NCBI GenBank assembly: GCA_037139415.1
Contig: JBAXGN010000011.1
Span: 1 to 64,000, forward strand
Source of the DNA: Verrucomicrobiota bacterium
GTDB lineage: Bacteria > Verrucomicrobiota > Verrucomicrobiia > Limisphaerales > Fontisphaeraceae
Length of the DNA stretch: 64,000 bases
Reading direction: 5' to 3'
Shown here: in pieces, positions 9,368 to 16,968 of the stretch
Numbering within the stretch: position 1 is the stretch's first letter
Layout of the letters: each line of letters opens with the position of its first letter
Made by a program: the position numbers and the translations under genes
The notes under the pieces: model-generated
Told to the model about the DNA's origin: nothing
What the model saw: only the letters and a program-made list of their open reading frames with translations
Database searches by the model: none

Positions 9368-10348
9368 ATGACTGAAGTGAAAGCGCCGCGTCCGTTAATC
9401 ACTCCGTTTTTAATGGGCGATCTGCTCCTGCTGGCGGTCGCGGGTGGCATTGTCTATCAAAGCCCCTGGCCGCTGACCCCGGTTTACGTCGCGTTATGCG
9501 TGGCGTCGGTCGCGCTGGGAGCCGTGTTGCTGGTCTGGCCGTTTGTTTTGCAGTATCGCGCCGAGGTGAAACTCGGGGAGGCAGAAGCCTTGAGCGCCGC
9601 CATCACCCAAATGGAAAACCTGCGGCAAATCCAGGAGCAGATTGCTGGCGCGACCAATCAGTGGACAAATATCCAGGGTGATGCCGACCGGACTACTCAG
9701 GCAGCCCAAGCTATCGCCGAACGCATGACCGCCGAGCAGACCGCATTTCAGGAGTGGTTTGCCAAAGCGAACGACTCGGAAAAAGCCACCCTGCGACTGG
9801 AAGTGGATAAGCTGCGCCGCATGGAACGCGAATGGCTCCAAGTGCTGGTGCATGTTCTGGATCACACCTACGGCTTATACACCGCTGCCGCCTCCTCCGG
9901 GCAACCCCGGCTCATCGAACAGCTTGGTCAGTTTCAATTCGTTTGCCGTGACGCGGCGCGTCGGGTGGGACTCGTTCCCTTTGAGGCTGCCAGTGGTGAA
10001 CCGTTTAATGCGGAAATACACCAGTTGGTGGCATCCGAAACGCCAGTGCCGGAAGGGGCCCGGGTTGGACGCACCCTGGCCACCGGCATCCGGTTTCAAG
10101 GGCAACTGGTACGCCCGGCGTTGGTGGAATTACCGGTGCCGGAACCGCCGCCTGTGGAAGTCGCCCCGGAGATCATTGAACCGCCCGTTTCCCTGCCTGA
10201 CGCGATTTCGGCGGACACCGCATCATCCGGGGCAGAGGCCGCTCCGGTTTTAGTGGAAACGGCTGCGCCTGAGGTTGTCGCCGAGAGCACTCCGCCGCCA
10301 GCCATGCCCGCCGAGCAAAAACCGGACCCCCAGCAAACGTTGTTATGA
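9368..10348 (+). CDS. Membrane protein with two TM helices and a coiled coil, unknown function
   Basis: 326 residues from the ATG at 9368. Two adjacent hydrophobic helices (about residues 15-35 and 40-60) are followed by a long coiled coil (EVKLGEAEALSAAITQ onward, through about 180), a compact helical region and a Pro/Ala/Glu-rich tail (from about 255). No enzyme motif is visible. The stop overlaps the next start (ATGA at 10345-10348), so it is translationally coupled to the REC-PAS-PP2C protein. I infer a membrane scaffold or signal-input role for that phosphatase; this is not a recognised family. Confidence 0.7.
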   Translation: MTEVKAPRPLITPFLMGDLLLLAVAGGIVYQSPWPLTPVYVALCVASVALGAVLLVWPFVLQYRAEVKLGEAEALSAAITQMENLRQIQEQIAGATNQWTNIQGDADRTTQAAQAIAERMTAEQTAFQEWFAKANDSEKATLRLEVDKLRRMEREWLQVLVHVLDHTYGLYTAAASSGQPRLIEQLGQFQFVCRDAARRVGLVPFEAASGEPFNAEIHQLVASETPVPEGARVGRTLATGIRFQGQLVRPALVELPVPEPPPVEVAPEIIEPPVSLPDAISADTASSGAEAAPVLVETAAPEVVAESTPPPAMPAEQKPDPQQTLL

Positions 10349-11874
10349 AGCGACCATTGCGGGTATTAATCATTGAGGATTCGGAATTCGACGCGCGCGT
10401 GGTGGTGAACGTCCTGCGCGGCGGCGAGTTTGACCCGGTATGGAAACGCGTGGAAACCGCCGAGGCGATGCGGGCGGCGTTGGCCGAACAGCCATGGGAC
10501 GTGATTCTGGCGGATTATAATCTTCCGGAATTCAGCGCGCCGGCCGCGCTCAAACTGGCGCAGGAACTCGAGGTGGACAAGCCGTTCATCATCATCTCCG
10601 GCGGCATCGGCGAAGATATCGCGGTCGAATGTATGAGGGCTGGCGCGCATGATTACCTCATGAAGGGCAGTCTGGCCCGCCTGTTGCCCGCCGTGGACCG
10701 TGAATTGCGCGAGGCCGAAAACCGCGCCGCCCGGCGCCAGGCGGAACAGAGCCTGCGCGACTCCGAACTCCGGTACCGCCTGTTGTGGGAAGCTTGCCCG
10801 GACGCCGTCATTCTGATGGACGAGGCCGGCGTGATTCACTTTGTCAATCCCGCCGTCGAGGCGGTGTTCGGTTATCAGCCGACGGAATTGCTGGGCCGCA
10901 ACCTTTCGCTGCTGCAACCAGAGGCGTTGCGCGAACCGCACCACCACAGTATCGCCAACTATATGGCCACTGGCGTGAAAAAAACCAGTTGGGTGGCCCG
11001 CGAGACGTTTGGGCTGCACAAGAATGGCCGGCAGATCATCATTGAAATCAGTGCCAGTGACATGGTGCTGAATGGCCAGCGCCGCTTTGTGGGCTTCATT
11101 CGCGACATCACCCAGCGCAAACAGGCGGAGCAAGCCCTGCAAGCCAGCCGGGAACAGCTCCGGCTGGCCCGCGAAATCCAGCAGCGGCTTTTCCCCTCCC
11201 GCCCGCCGGAAATTCCGGGCTTTGAAATTGCGGGGGCTTCGTATCCCGCCGCCGAGGCCGGGGGCGATTATTTTGATTACCTGACCATGTTGAAGGGGCG
11301 GTTTGGCGTGGTGGTGGGCGATGTGTCCGGGCACGGCATCGGCCCGGCTTTGTTGATGGCGGAAACACGCGCCTACCTGCGCCTGCTTTCGATTCGCCGT
11401 GAGGACGTGAGTGAAATTTTGTCCATCGCCAATACCGCCCTGGCGGAGGATGTCGGCCCGGGCCGCTACGTCACCCTCTTCCTGGCCCGCATCGAACCCC
11501 AAACGCGGCAAATGATCTTTGGCAGCGCGGGGCATCCCCCCTGCTTCCTCTACAACGCGCAAGGCGAAATCAAGCTGGCCATGAAACGCACGGGCATGCC
11601 CTTGGGAATGCGGTCTCAGACGACCTATCCACCAGCGCCGCCCGTGCAACTGGAAAGTGGTGACCTGCTGGTGCTCCTGACCGATGGGGTGGACGAAGCC
11701 TTGTCCACCAGGGAGGAATTTTTTGGCACCGCGCGCATCCATGATTACATCCGGGCGCATCGCGAACAATCCGCCCGGGAAATTGTCGAGGGGTTGTACC
11801 ACACGGTCTGCCAGTTTGCCGAAGGCACCGAACAAGCGGATGATCTTACTGCCATTGTGGTAAAGGTAAAATGA
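10345..11874 (+). CDS. Response regulator with PAS and PP2C (RsbU/SpoIIE-type) phosphatase domains
   Basis: A 509-residue cytoplasmic protein. An N-terminal REC domain (about 1-120) has acidic residues E11/D12, phosphoacceptor D57 in ILADYNLP and a conserved lysine in LMKGS. A PAS domain (about 140-260) ends in the PAC-like FIRDITQRKQAEQ. After a short helix (AREIQQRLFPSRPPE) comes a SpoIIE/RsbU PP2C domain (about 290-509) with GGDYFDY, GDVSGHGIGPALLM, LLTDGVDEAL and QADDLTAIVV, which hold the metal-binding aspartates. Known role of this architecture: phosphorylation-controlled serine/threonine phosphatase acting on an anti-sigma antagonist. No anti-sigma partner is in the window. Coupled by ATGA overlaps to both neighbours. 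Confidence 0.92.
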   Translation: MKRPLRVLIIEDSEFDARVVVNVLRGGEFDPVWKRVETAEAMRAALAEQPWDVILADYNLPEFSAPAALKLAQELEVDKPFIIISGGIGEDIAVECMRAGAHDYLMKGSLARLLPAVDRELREAENRAARRQAEQSLRDSELRYRLLWEACPDAVILMDEAGVIHFVNPAVEAVFGYQPTELLGRNLSLLQPEALREPHHHSIANYMATGVKKTSWVARETFGLHKNGRQIIIEISASDMVLNGQRRFVGFIRDITQRKQAEQALQASREQLRLAREIQQRLFPSRPPEIPGFEIAGASYPAAEAGGDYFDYLTMLKGRFGVVVGDVSGHGIGPALLMAETRAYLRLLSIRREDVSEILSIANTALAEDVGPGRYVTLFLARIEPQTRQMIFGSAGHPPCFLYNAQGEIKLAMKRTGMPLGMRSQTTYPPAPPVQLESGDLLVLLTDGVDEALSTREEFFGTARIHDYIRAHREQSAREIVEGLYHTVCQFAEGTEQADDLTAIVVKVK

Positions 11875-13022
11875 AACCGCCCACCCTGGCCTTATGCATG
11901 GTCCTCCGCGACCAGGGGAAATTTCTTCCGCATTGTCTCACCAGCATCGGCGGCGCGGTGGATGCGTTATATCTGGTGACCACCAAAAGCAACCCTGCCC
12001 AGCGACAATGCGCCCATCAGTTTGGCGCGTCGCTGCGCCTCATCAAGTGGACTGATGATTTCTCCGCTGCCCGTACTGCTTCCATCCGTGACGTGCCGGA
12101 AGATTGGATCTTGTTCCTCAACCCGGATGAGTGGTTTCCCGAGCCGCCGAAGGAGGCGTTACGCCGCGCGCTGAGAGGCTGTCGTCATGCCGCCTTGGCG
12201 CTGCAATATGAGGCCATCGAAGGCTACACGCCGGTCTGGTCCCGTCGGCTGTTCAAGAATCATTCCGGCATTCGGTTCGAGGGCCTGATCCATGAACATA
12301 TCCGCAGCAGTCTGGCAGAATTGCCAAACGCGACCACGGGGCATATTCCGGTGCGACTGGTCAATGGAGCCGATGACCAGCAGTCCAACCTTGGGAAACT
12401 CTGTCGCTCGCTGCCGCTGTTGCGCCGGGAATGGGACCGGGCGGTACAAGCGAAGGATTATCTGCAACAATTGCAAGTGGGCAAAGCATTGGGGCTGACG
12501 CTGATTCTGAGTGGCGATGCCGCCGCCGGCGAGTTGCACCTGATTCAAACAGTGGGCCTGCTGGCCAGCCACTCCTGCAAAGTCGGTGAAGAACAAGTCA
12601 GTCTGGAATTGGAGGCTTTGGCGGCGTTGTGTTGGCGCTATCTGAAAACCAATCGCGCCCGGGTGGCGGTTGTGTTGTGCCGAGAGCTCGAAGCGCGGAT
12701 GGGACGGCGAGCCGCGTTTCGCCTGTTACGTGGGGTGGCGCTATTATCCGCTGGTGAGGTTCCGGCCGCGTTGAAGGATTTGCGCTGGCTGGAAACGCGC
12801 GCGGATAAACTCCAACTGGAAATCGCTGTGCCCCGAAGTCATCTGGGCGTGGATTTGCAATACTGGCTTGGTCAATGCTACCAGCAGTTGGGTAATTTCC
12901 CGAAGGCGCGCCAAAAGTATCTGGCCTGTGCCAAAGCCAATCCGGATCATCTGGAGTATCGCGCCCGGGTGCGGCTGGTCGAGGTGCTGGCGAAAAATTT
13001 TGAGTCCACCGCCCGATCCTGA
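11871..13022 (+). CDS. Family 2 glycosyltransferase with C-terminal TPR region
   Basis: A 383-residue protein. Residues about 1-150 form a GT2 nucleotide-sugar transferase (start TLALCMVLRDQGKFLPHCL, DxD-like FLNPDEWF, then RLFKNHSGIRFEGLIHEHI, as in SunS-like and TPR glycosyltransferases). The C-terminal 200 residues are alpha-helical TPR repeats (ending YWLGQCYQQLGNFPKARQKY). Known role: transfer of a sugar to a peptide or envelope glycan; the acceptor is unknown. Its start overlaps the stop of the phosphatase gene (ATGA), placing glycosylation in the same transcription unit as stress-type signalling. Confidence 0.82.
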   Translation: MKPPTLALCMVLRDQGKFLPHCLTSIGGAVDALYLVTTKSNPAQRQCAHQFGASLRLIKWTDDFSAARTASIRDVPEDWILFLNPDEWFPEPPKEALRRALRGCRHAALALQYEAIEGYTPVWSRRLFKNHSGIRFEGLIHEHIRSSLAELPNATTGHIPVRLVNGADDQQSNLGKLCRSLPLLRREWDRAVQAKDYLQQLQVGKALGLTLILSGDAAAGELHLIQTVGLLASHSCKVGEEQVSLELEALAALCWRYLKTNRARVAVVLCRELEARMGRRAAFRLLRGVALLSAGEVPAALKDLRWLETRADKLQLEIAVPRSHLGVDLQYWLGQCYQQLGNFPKARQKYLACAKANPDHLEYRARVRLVEVLAKNFESTARS

Positions 13023-13482
13023 TCCAAACCCAAAATCCGAAGTTGCTCGCGGCAGTCGTGCGTCAGCGGGGTGATGTTCATGGGCTCCTCGCAATGTTGA
13101 ATGGAATGGGGGCCAGTTAAATCCGAAATCCGAGGGCCGAAAACCGAAAGAATACCGAATTCCGAAGCCGGAATCCGAGGGCTGGCACGCGGTTGGTGGC
13201 CGGTTCGCGTTTCACGTTGAAACGCGGCGTTGTTCCAGCCCGGCGACGGCCACAGGCGTCGGTGGCTCCCCTCATGGAGGTGGCGTGTTTTCGGATCTCG
13301 GATTTCGGATTTCTTTCGGAATTCCACTGCGTATTCCACCGAAAACAGCGAAGAACCCCTATTGTCAGCGCCACTTTTTAGCCCATCAGCAAGTGCCATC
13401 AATGACCACCGCGTTTGGCAAAAGTAGTTGTTGCCAAGGGGCCGGCTCGGGTGTAGCGTTATAACGACAAGTAAATCTTATT
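13023..13482. other. 460-bp noncoding stretch with inverted degenerate repeats
   Basis: No convincing gene. It holds a perfect 16-bp inverted repeat: AAATCCGAAATCCGAG at 13119-13134 and CTCGGATTTCGGATTT at 13297-13312. Further degenerate CCGAA units lie between the arms. The 3' end is upstream of the cytochrome c gene and must carry its promoter, but no clear -35/-10 pair is visible. Confidence 0.6.
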
Positions 13483-13815
13483 ATGTTTATGAAAAAACTT
13501 ATAGCATTAAGTATCGTTACGCTGGCCTTGGCCGGCTACAACACCCGTGCGGACGACGGCCAGGCGCTGTTTGAAAAAAACTGCGCCAAGTGCCATGGCG
13601 CCGACGGTAAGGGCGAGACCAAGATGGGCAAAAAACTGAACATCAAGGATCTGACCGATTCCAAGGTCCAGGACTCCTTCACCGATGAGAAAGCGTTCAA
13701 GGCCATCAAGGAAGGTGTTAAGGATGGCGACAAAACCCTGATGAAAGCGGCAGAAGACGTGTCGGATGACCAAATCAAGAGTCTGGTCTCCTTCGTTCGT
13801 AAATTCAAGAAATAG
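13483..13815 (+). CDS. Small periplasmic class I cytochrome c
   Basis: A 110-residue protein with a signal peptide (about 1-22, ending TRADD) and one heme-binding motif CAKCH at 34-38. A methionine in DKTLMKAAEDVSDDQ is a probable axial ligand, and the helix DDQIKSLVSFVRKF is the usual C-terminal helix. Two in-frame ATGs (13483 and 13489) give the same mature protein. Known role: single-electron carrier in the periplasm. It sits 450 bp ahead of a tetraheme/Fe-S/NrfD cluster and could shuttle electrons for it, but the hairpin at 13894-13922 suggests separate transcripts. Confidence 0.9.
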   Translation: MFMKKLIALSIVTLALAGYNTRADDGQALFEKNCAKCHGADGKGETKMGKKLNIKDLTDSKVQDSFTDEKAFKAIKEGVKDGDKTLMKAAEDVSDDQIKSLVSFVRKFKK

Positions 13816-13847
13816 CCGGATTGTGCCGGGTTGATCCGGAAGGTAAG

Positions 13848-13922
13848 CCGGGTTAACCCGGTGGCCAGCCCTGAATCTGTATGGCCCCCTGCCTCACCCA
13901 CCGGAGCCTGTGCGGTGGGTGA
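13848..13922 (+). terminator. Hairpin downstream of cytochrome c gene
   Basis: A perfect 10-bp stem, TCACCCACCG (13894-13903) and CGGTGGGTGA (13913-13922), has a 9-nt loop and is followed by ATTTG. A palindrome CCGGGTTAACCCGG lies just upstream (13848-13861). This is likely the transcription end of the cytochrome c gene, although the T tract is poor. Confidence 0.5.
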
Positions 13923-14266
13923 ATTTGAACACAGGCCTAGCGTGGCATTCACTGTTTTCCCAACCAAGTTTGAGGCGACCTTGCGGCGGTTAATCCAGCG
14001 CGCCTCTTTGTTTGAGGATTGTTTGCCACCGTCCGATTCGGGTGTCGCGTGAGCGTGCGGCCATATTGGCTTGTCTTTAGATATGCTAAACTAATGTATA
14101 ATTTTTCTTGATTGCCGGGTTGGATTTGGATTAAGAATCGAACCGTGAAACGAAACATGCGCCAGCGCACGAGACTTTTGGCGGCCGCCGATGCTACCGC
14201 TAAAGGGGACTTCTTTGTCACGTTTCCAGTTTTACCATCGCCTTTTCAGGCGTACGCTTTTTGAAT
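13923..14266. other. Noncoding region ahead of the tetraheme cytochrome gene
   Basis: No supported gene. An AT-rich patch (14080-14110, with TAGATATGCTAAACTAATGTATAAT) looks promoter-like on the + strand and would drive the three-gene redox cluster. Confidence 0.4.
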
Positions 14267-14710
14267 ATGCCACCACAAATTGTCAGGCTCGTTTTTGTCA
14301 CGATCGCGATTGCCGTGGGCTATTTTGCCGCGCGCAAAGTACTCACCCCCGATTCATTCGGACAATATGGGCATTTTCGCGGTAACGCCCTGGCGCTCGT
14401 CGCCAGCCGGGCGCCCGTTTATGCCGGCCAAAAAGCCTGTGATGAATGCCACTCCGAAATCCTGGCCAAGGTGGCCAAGGCACCCCACGCGCCGGTGTCG
14501 TGCGAGGCCTGCCATGCCGCCTGTCAAGCCCACGCTGCCAATCCGGAAGTTAAAACGGACAAGCTTACCGATGGTCTGTGTGCCCGCTGTCACGAGCGCA
14601 CCACCGGCCGTCCCGCCTGGCATAAGCAGATTAACCTGAAAAACCATTACAACGGGCAAGGGGCCTGCAAGACGTGCCACATTCCCCATCAACCCAACGA
14701 TACTCCATGA
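14267..14710 (+). CDS. Membrane-anchored tetraheme cytochrome c (NrfB/cytochrome c3-like)
   Basis: 147 residues from the ATG at 14267 (a TTG two codons upstream is also in frame). The N-terminal helix (about 5-22) is an uncleaved anchor or signal. Four heme motifs are visible: CDECH, CEACH, CARCH and CKTCH, with extra histidines available as distal ligands. This matches small multiheme cytochromes that pass electrons to or from NrfC/NrfD-type complexes. The stop overlaps the start of the Fe-S gene (ATGA, 14707-14710), so the two are translationally coupled. No catalytic subunit (NrfA nitrite reductase or a molybdopterin enzyme) is adjacent. Confidence 0.88.
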   Translation: MPPQIVRLVFVTIAIAVGYFAARKVLTPDSFGQYGHFRGNALALVASRAPVYAGQKACDECHSEILAKVAKAPHAPVSCEACHAACQAHAANPEVKTDKLTDGLCARCHERTTGRPAWHKQINLKNHYNGQGACKTCHIPHQPNDTP

Positions 14711-15519
14711 AACACAAAACCACTCGGCGTCAGGCCATGACGACCTGGCTGGGAGCGGGAGCCGGATTGCTGGCTGCCACCGTGTCTCGCCCACTCAAGG
14801 CCGCAACCCAACAGGCCGCCGCCCAAAACGCCCTGCCGAAGAATTACGATCCCACCCGCCATCGTTGGTTGATGGCGTTGGACGTGGATCGCTGCATTGG
14901 CTGCGGCTCCTGTGTGAAAGCGTGCAAGGCGGAAAACAAGGTGCCGACCGAGCAAGGCTGCTTTCGCACCTGGATTGAGCGTTATGTCATTAAGCGGGCC
15001 AAGCCCGGCTCAGACAAGTTGCGCGGGGAAATCAGTGTGGATTCCCCGAACGGCGCGCTGGATGGCTTTCCGCCCAGCACCGTCCCGGCGGCGGAAATAT
15101 TGAAGGCATTTTTTGTGCCCAAGCTCTGCAATCTTTGCACTCATTCACCCTGTGTCCAGGCCTGCCCGGTCGGAGCCACCTTTGATGCTCCGGATGGCAC
15201 GGTGTTGGTGGACTATAAATATTGCATCGGTTGCGGCTTCTGTATTCAAGCGTGCCCGTACGGCTGTCGCTTTTTCAACCATGACACCCATACTGCGGAC
15301 AAATGCACCTTGTGTTATCACCGCATCACTCGCGGCCTGAAACCCGCCTGCGTGGAGGTTTGCCCGGGCGGTGCCCGGATATTTGGGGATCTGCGCGATA
15401 CCCGCGAGGATAATCCGCTGTTGAGATTCATCGAGAAAAACAAAGTTCAAACCCTCAAGGCGCATCTGGGCACCGAACCCCGGGTGATGTATGCCAACCT
15501 GGATGGGGAGGTACGATAA
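14707..15519 (+). CDS. Tat-exported NrfC-like protein with four [4Fe-4S] clusters
   Basis: A 270-residue protein. A twin-arginine leader (TRRQAMTTWLGAG, followed by a hydrophobic stretch and a site near PLKAA) directs folded export. Four cysteine groups fit four cubane clusters: CIGCGSCVKAC, CNLCTHSPCVQACP, CIGCGFCIQACP and CTLCYHRI with a later CVEVCP. This is the standard electron-wire subunit of CISM-type complexes, positioned between a periplasmic cytochrome and the quinone-facing NrfD. The ATG at 14707 is chosen because it overlaps the upstream stop and begins the Tat signal. Confidence 0.92.
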   Translation: MKHKTTRRQAMTTWLGAGAGLLAATVSRPLKAATQQAAAQNALPKNYDPTRHRWLMALDVDRCIGCGSCVKACKAENKVPTEQGCFRTWIERYVIKRAKPGSDKLRGEISVDSPNGALDGFPPSTVPAAEILKAFFVPKLCNLCTHSPCVQACPVGATFDAPDGTVLVDYKYCIGCGFCIQACPYGCRFFNHDTHTADKCTLCYHRITRGLKPACVEVCPGGARIFGDLRDTREDNPLLRFIEKNKVQTLKAHLGTEPRVMYANLDGEVR

Positions 15520-15520
15520 T

Positions 15521-16753
15521 ATGAATTCCATCTCATGGCTCCCGTTGCTGGCCAACGCCAACCTGATCGAAGGTTACGTGTATCCTAACGAGCAGAACCT
15601 GCTCTGGAGCGTTTTAATCGTGGTGTACCCGTACATCACGGGTCTGGTGGCCGGCGCCTTCATTATGGCGTCGCTGGTGCGCGTGTTCAAGGTCAGCGCC
15701 TTGGAACCGGTTTATCGCATGTCGCTGTTGATTTCCTTTTCGTTTCTGCTGGTTGCGCCCTTGCCGCTCTTGTTCCACCTCGGGCATCCCGAGCGCTGTC
15801 TGGAGGTCATGATGACTCCGCATGTGAGTTCGCCGATGGCCATGTTCGGGTTTGTGTATGCCTGGTACATCATGGCGGTGCTCCTGTTGGAATTGTGGTT
15901 TGATTACCGCCGGGATTTCGTGATCTGGGGCAAGTCAACGCCCGGTTTTCAAGGATTTATGTATCGGCTGTTCACGCTGGGGGTGAACGATCTGTCGCCG
16001 GCGGCACTGCACTTGGATGAGACGATGGGCCGCGCCATTACCATTATCGGCATCCCGTCGGCGTTCCTGCTGCATGGGTATGTGGGCTTCATCTTTGGTT
16101 CCATCAAGGCCAATCCCTGGTGGGGAAATGTGCTGATGCCGGTCATCTTCATTTTCTCAGCCATCGTTTCAGGCATTGCCTTGTGCGTGGCCCTATATGT
16201 GGTGCTGACGCGTTTGCGGGGTCGCAAACTGGACGATGCCTGCCTGGACGAAATGGGTAAATTTTTATTTTACGCATTGCTGTTCGATTTTGCGATTGAA
16301 ACGCTGGATTGGGTCCATCGCCTGTATTCGGCTGAGGAATCCATTCATGTGCTCAAACAACTGGCGTCCGGCAAGCTGTTCTACACCTTGCTGATTGGCC
16401 AGGCCTGTCTGGGTACGCTGTTGCCTTTCCTGCTGTTGGGCAGCACCCAATTGTTCCGTGCCCGGATTCCCATGGCGGTGCGCCGGGTCTTTTATTTTGT
16501 GAGCAGCCTGCTGATTGTCTGCGGGGTGCTGGCCATGCGCTGGAATGTGGTCATTGGCGGCCAGCTTTTCTCCAAAAGCTTGCGTGGTTTTACCACCTAC
16601 AAGATGGAATTAGGCGGGCAGGAAGGCTGGCTGATGGCCGCTGCGCTGGTGCTGCTGCCCTTTGGGATTTTGGCCGTCATGCTCAAGTTGTTCCTGTTCA
16701 ACCGGGGTTCCGAACCCGAAACCGCACCGGCGAACTCGACCGCACATCCGTAA
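15521..16753 (+). CDS. NrfD/PsrC-family integral membrane quinone-interacting subunit
   Basis: 410 residues from the ATG at 15521, preceded by the best Shine-Dalgarno in this region (GGGGAGG). About 8-10 transmembrane helices span the protein. NrfD-family features are VYPYITGLVAGAFIMASL near the N-terminus, the HLGHPERCLEVM segment and, midway, IPSAFLLHGYVGFIFGSIKANP. Known role: quinol oxidation or quinone reduction at the membrane, coupled to the Fe-S subunit. It follows the Fe-S gene by one base, so tetraheme, Fe-S and NrfD proteins probably form one complex. The direction of electron flow is not determined by the sequence. Confidence 0.92.
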   Translation: MNSISWLPLLANANLIEGYVYPNEQNLLWSVLIVVYPYITGLVAGAFIMASLVRVFKVSALEPVYRMSLLISFSFLLVAPLPLLFHLGHPERCLEVMMTPHVSSPMAMFGFVYAWYIMAVLLLELWFDYRRDFVIWGKSTPGFQGFMYRLFTLGVNDLSPAALHLDETMGRAITIIGIPSAFLLHGYVGFIFGSIKANPWWGNVLMPVIFIFSAIVSGIALCVALYVVLTRLRGRKLDDACLDEMGKFLFYALLFDFAIETLDWVHRLYSAEESIHVLKQLASGKLFYTLLIGQACLGTLLPFLLLGSTQLFRARIPMAVRRVFYFVSSLLIVCGVLAMRWNVVIGGQLFSKSLRGFTTYKMELGGQEGWLMAAALVLLPFGILAVMLKLFLFNRGSEPETAPANSTAHP

Positions 16754-16756
16754 TTT

Positions 16757-16831
16757 GCGCTGGATTTGTCTGCTCTAAGCCGTCAAGGCAAGGCGACGGA
16801 CTAAACCAGCGCCTGTAAAGTCCGTTGCCTT
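16757..16831 (+). terminator. Long hairpin with an alternative pairing after NrfD gene
   Basis: AAGGCGACGGACT (16790-16802) pairs with AGTCCGTTGCCTT (16819-16831) over 13 positions, one of them G-U. The loop segment CCAGCGC (16806-16812) is also complementary to GCGCTGG at 16757-16763, so two exclusive structures can form. It may be a terminator or an attenuator between the NrfD gene and the flavoprotein gene; no T tract follows. Confidence 0.45.
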
Positions 16832-16968
16832 ATAAACGTTGGTGGGCAATACGGTCCGCTGGCAGGGTAAAGTGAATGCTTGGCAGGACAAGTTTCCGGA
16901 GTGGGCAGCGTGGCTGCCCGCCGGCCCGGGTGGTTTATCCATGCGGGCCAGATTCCTGGCCAGATTTT

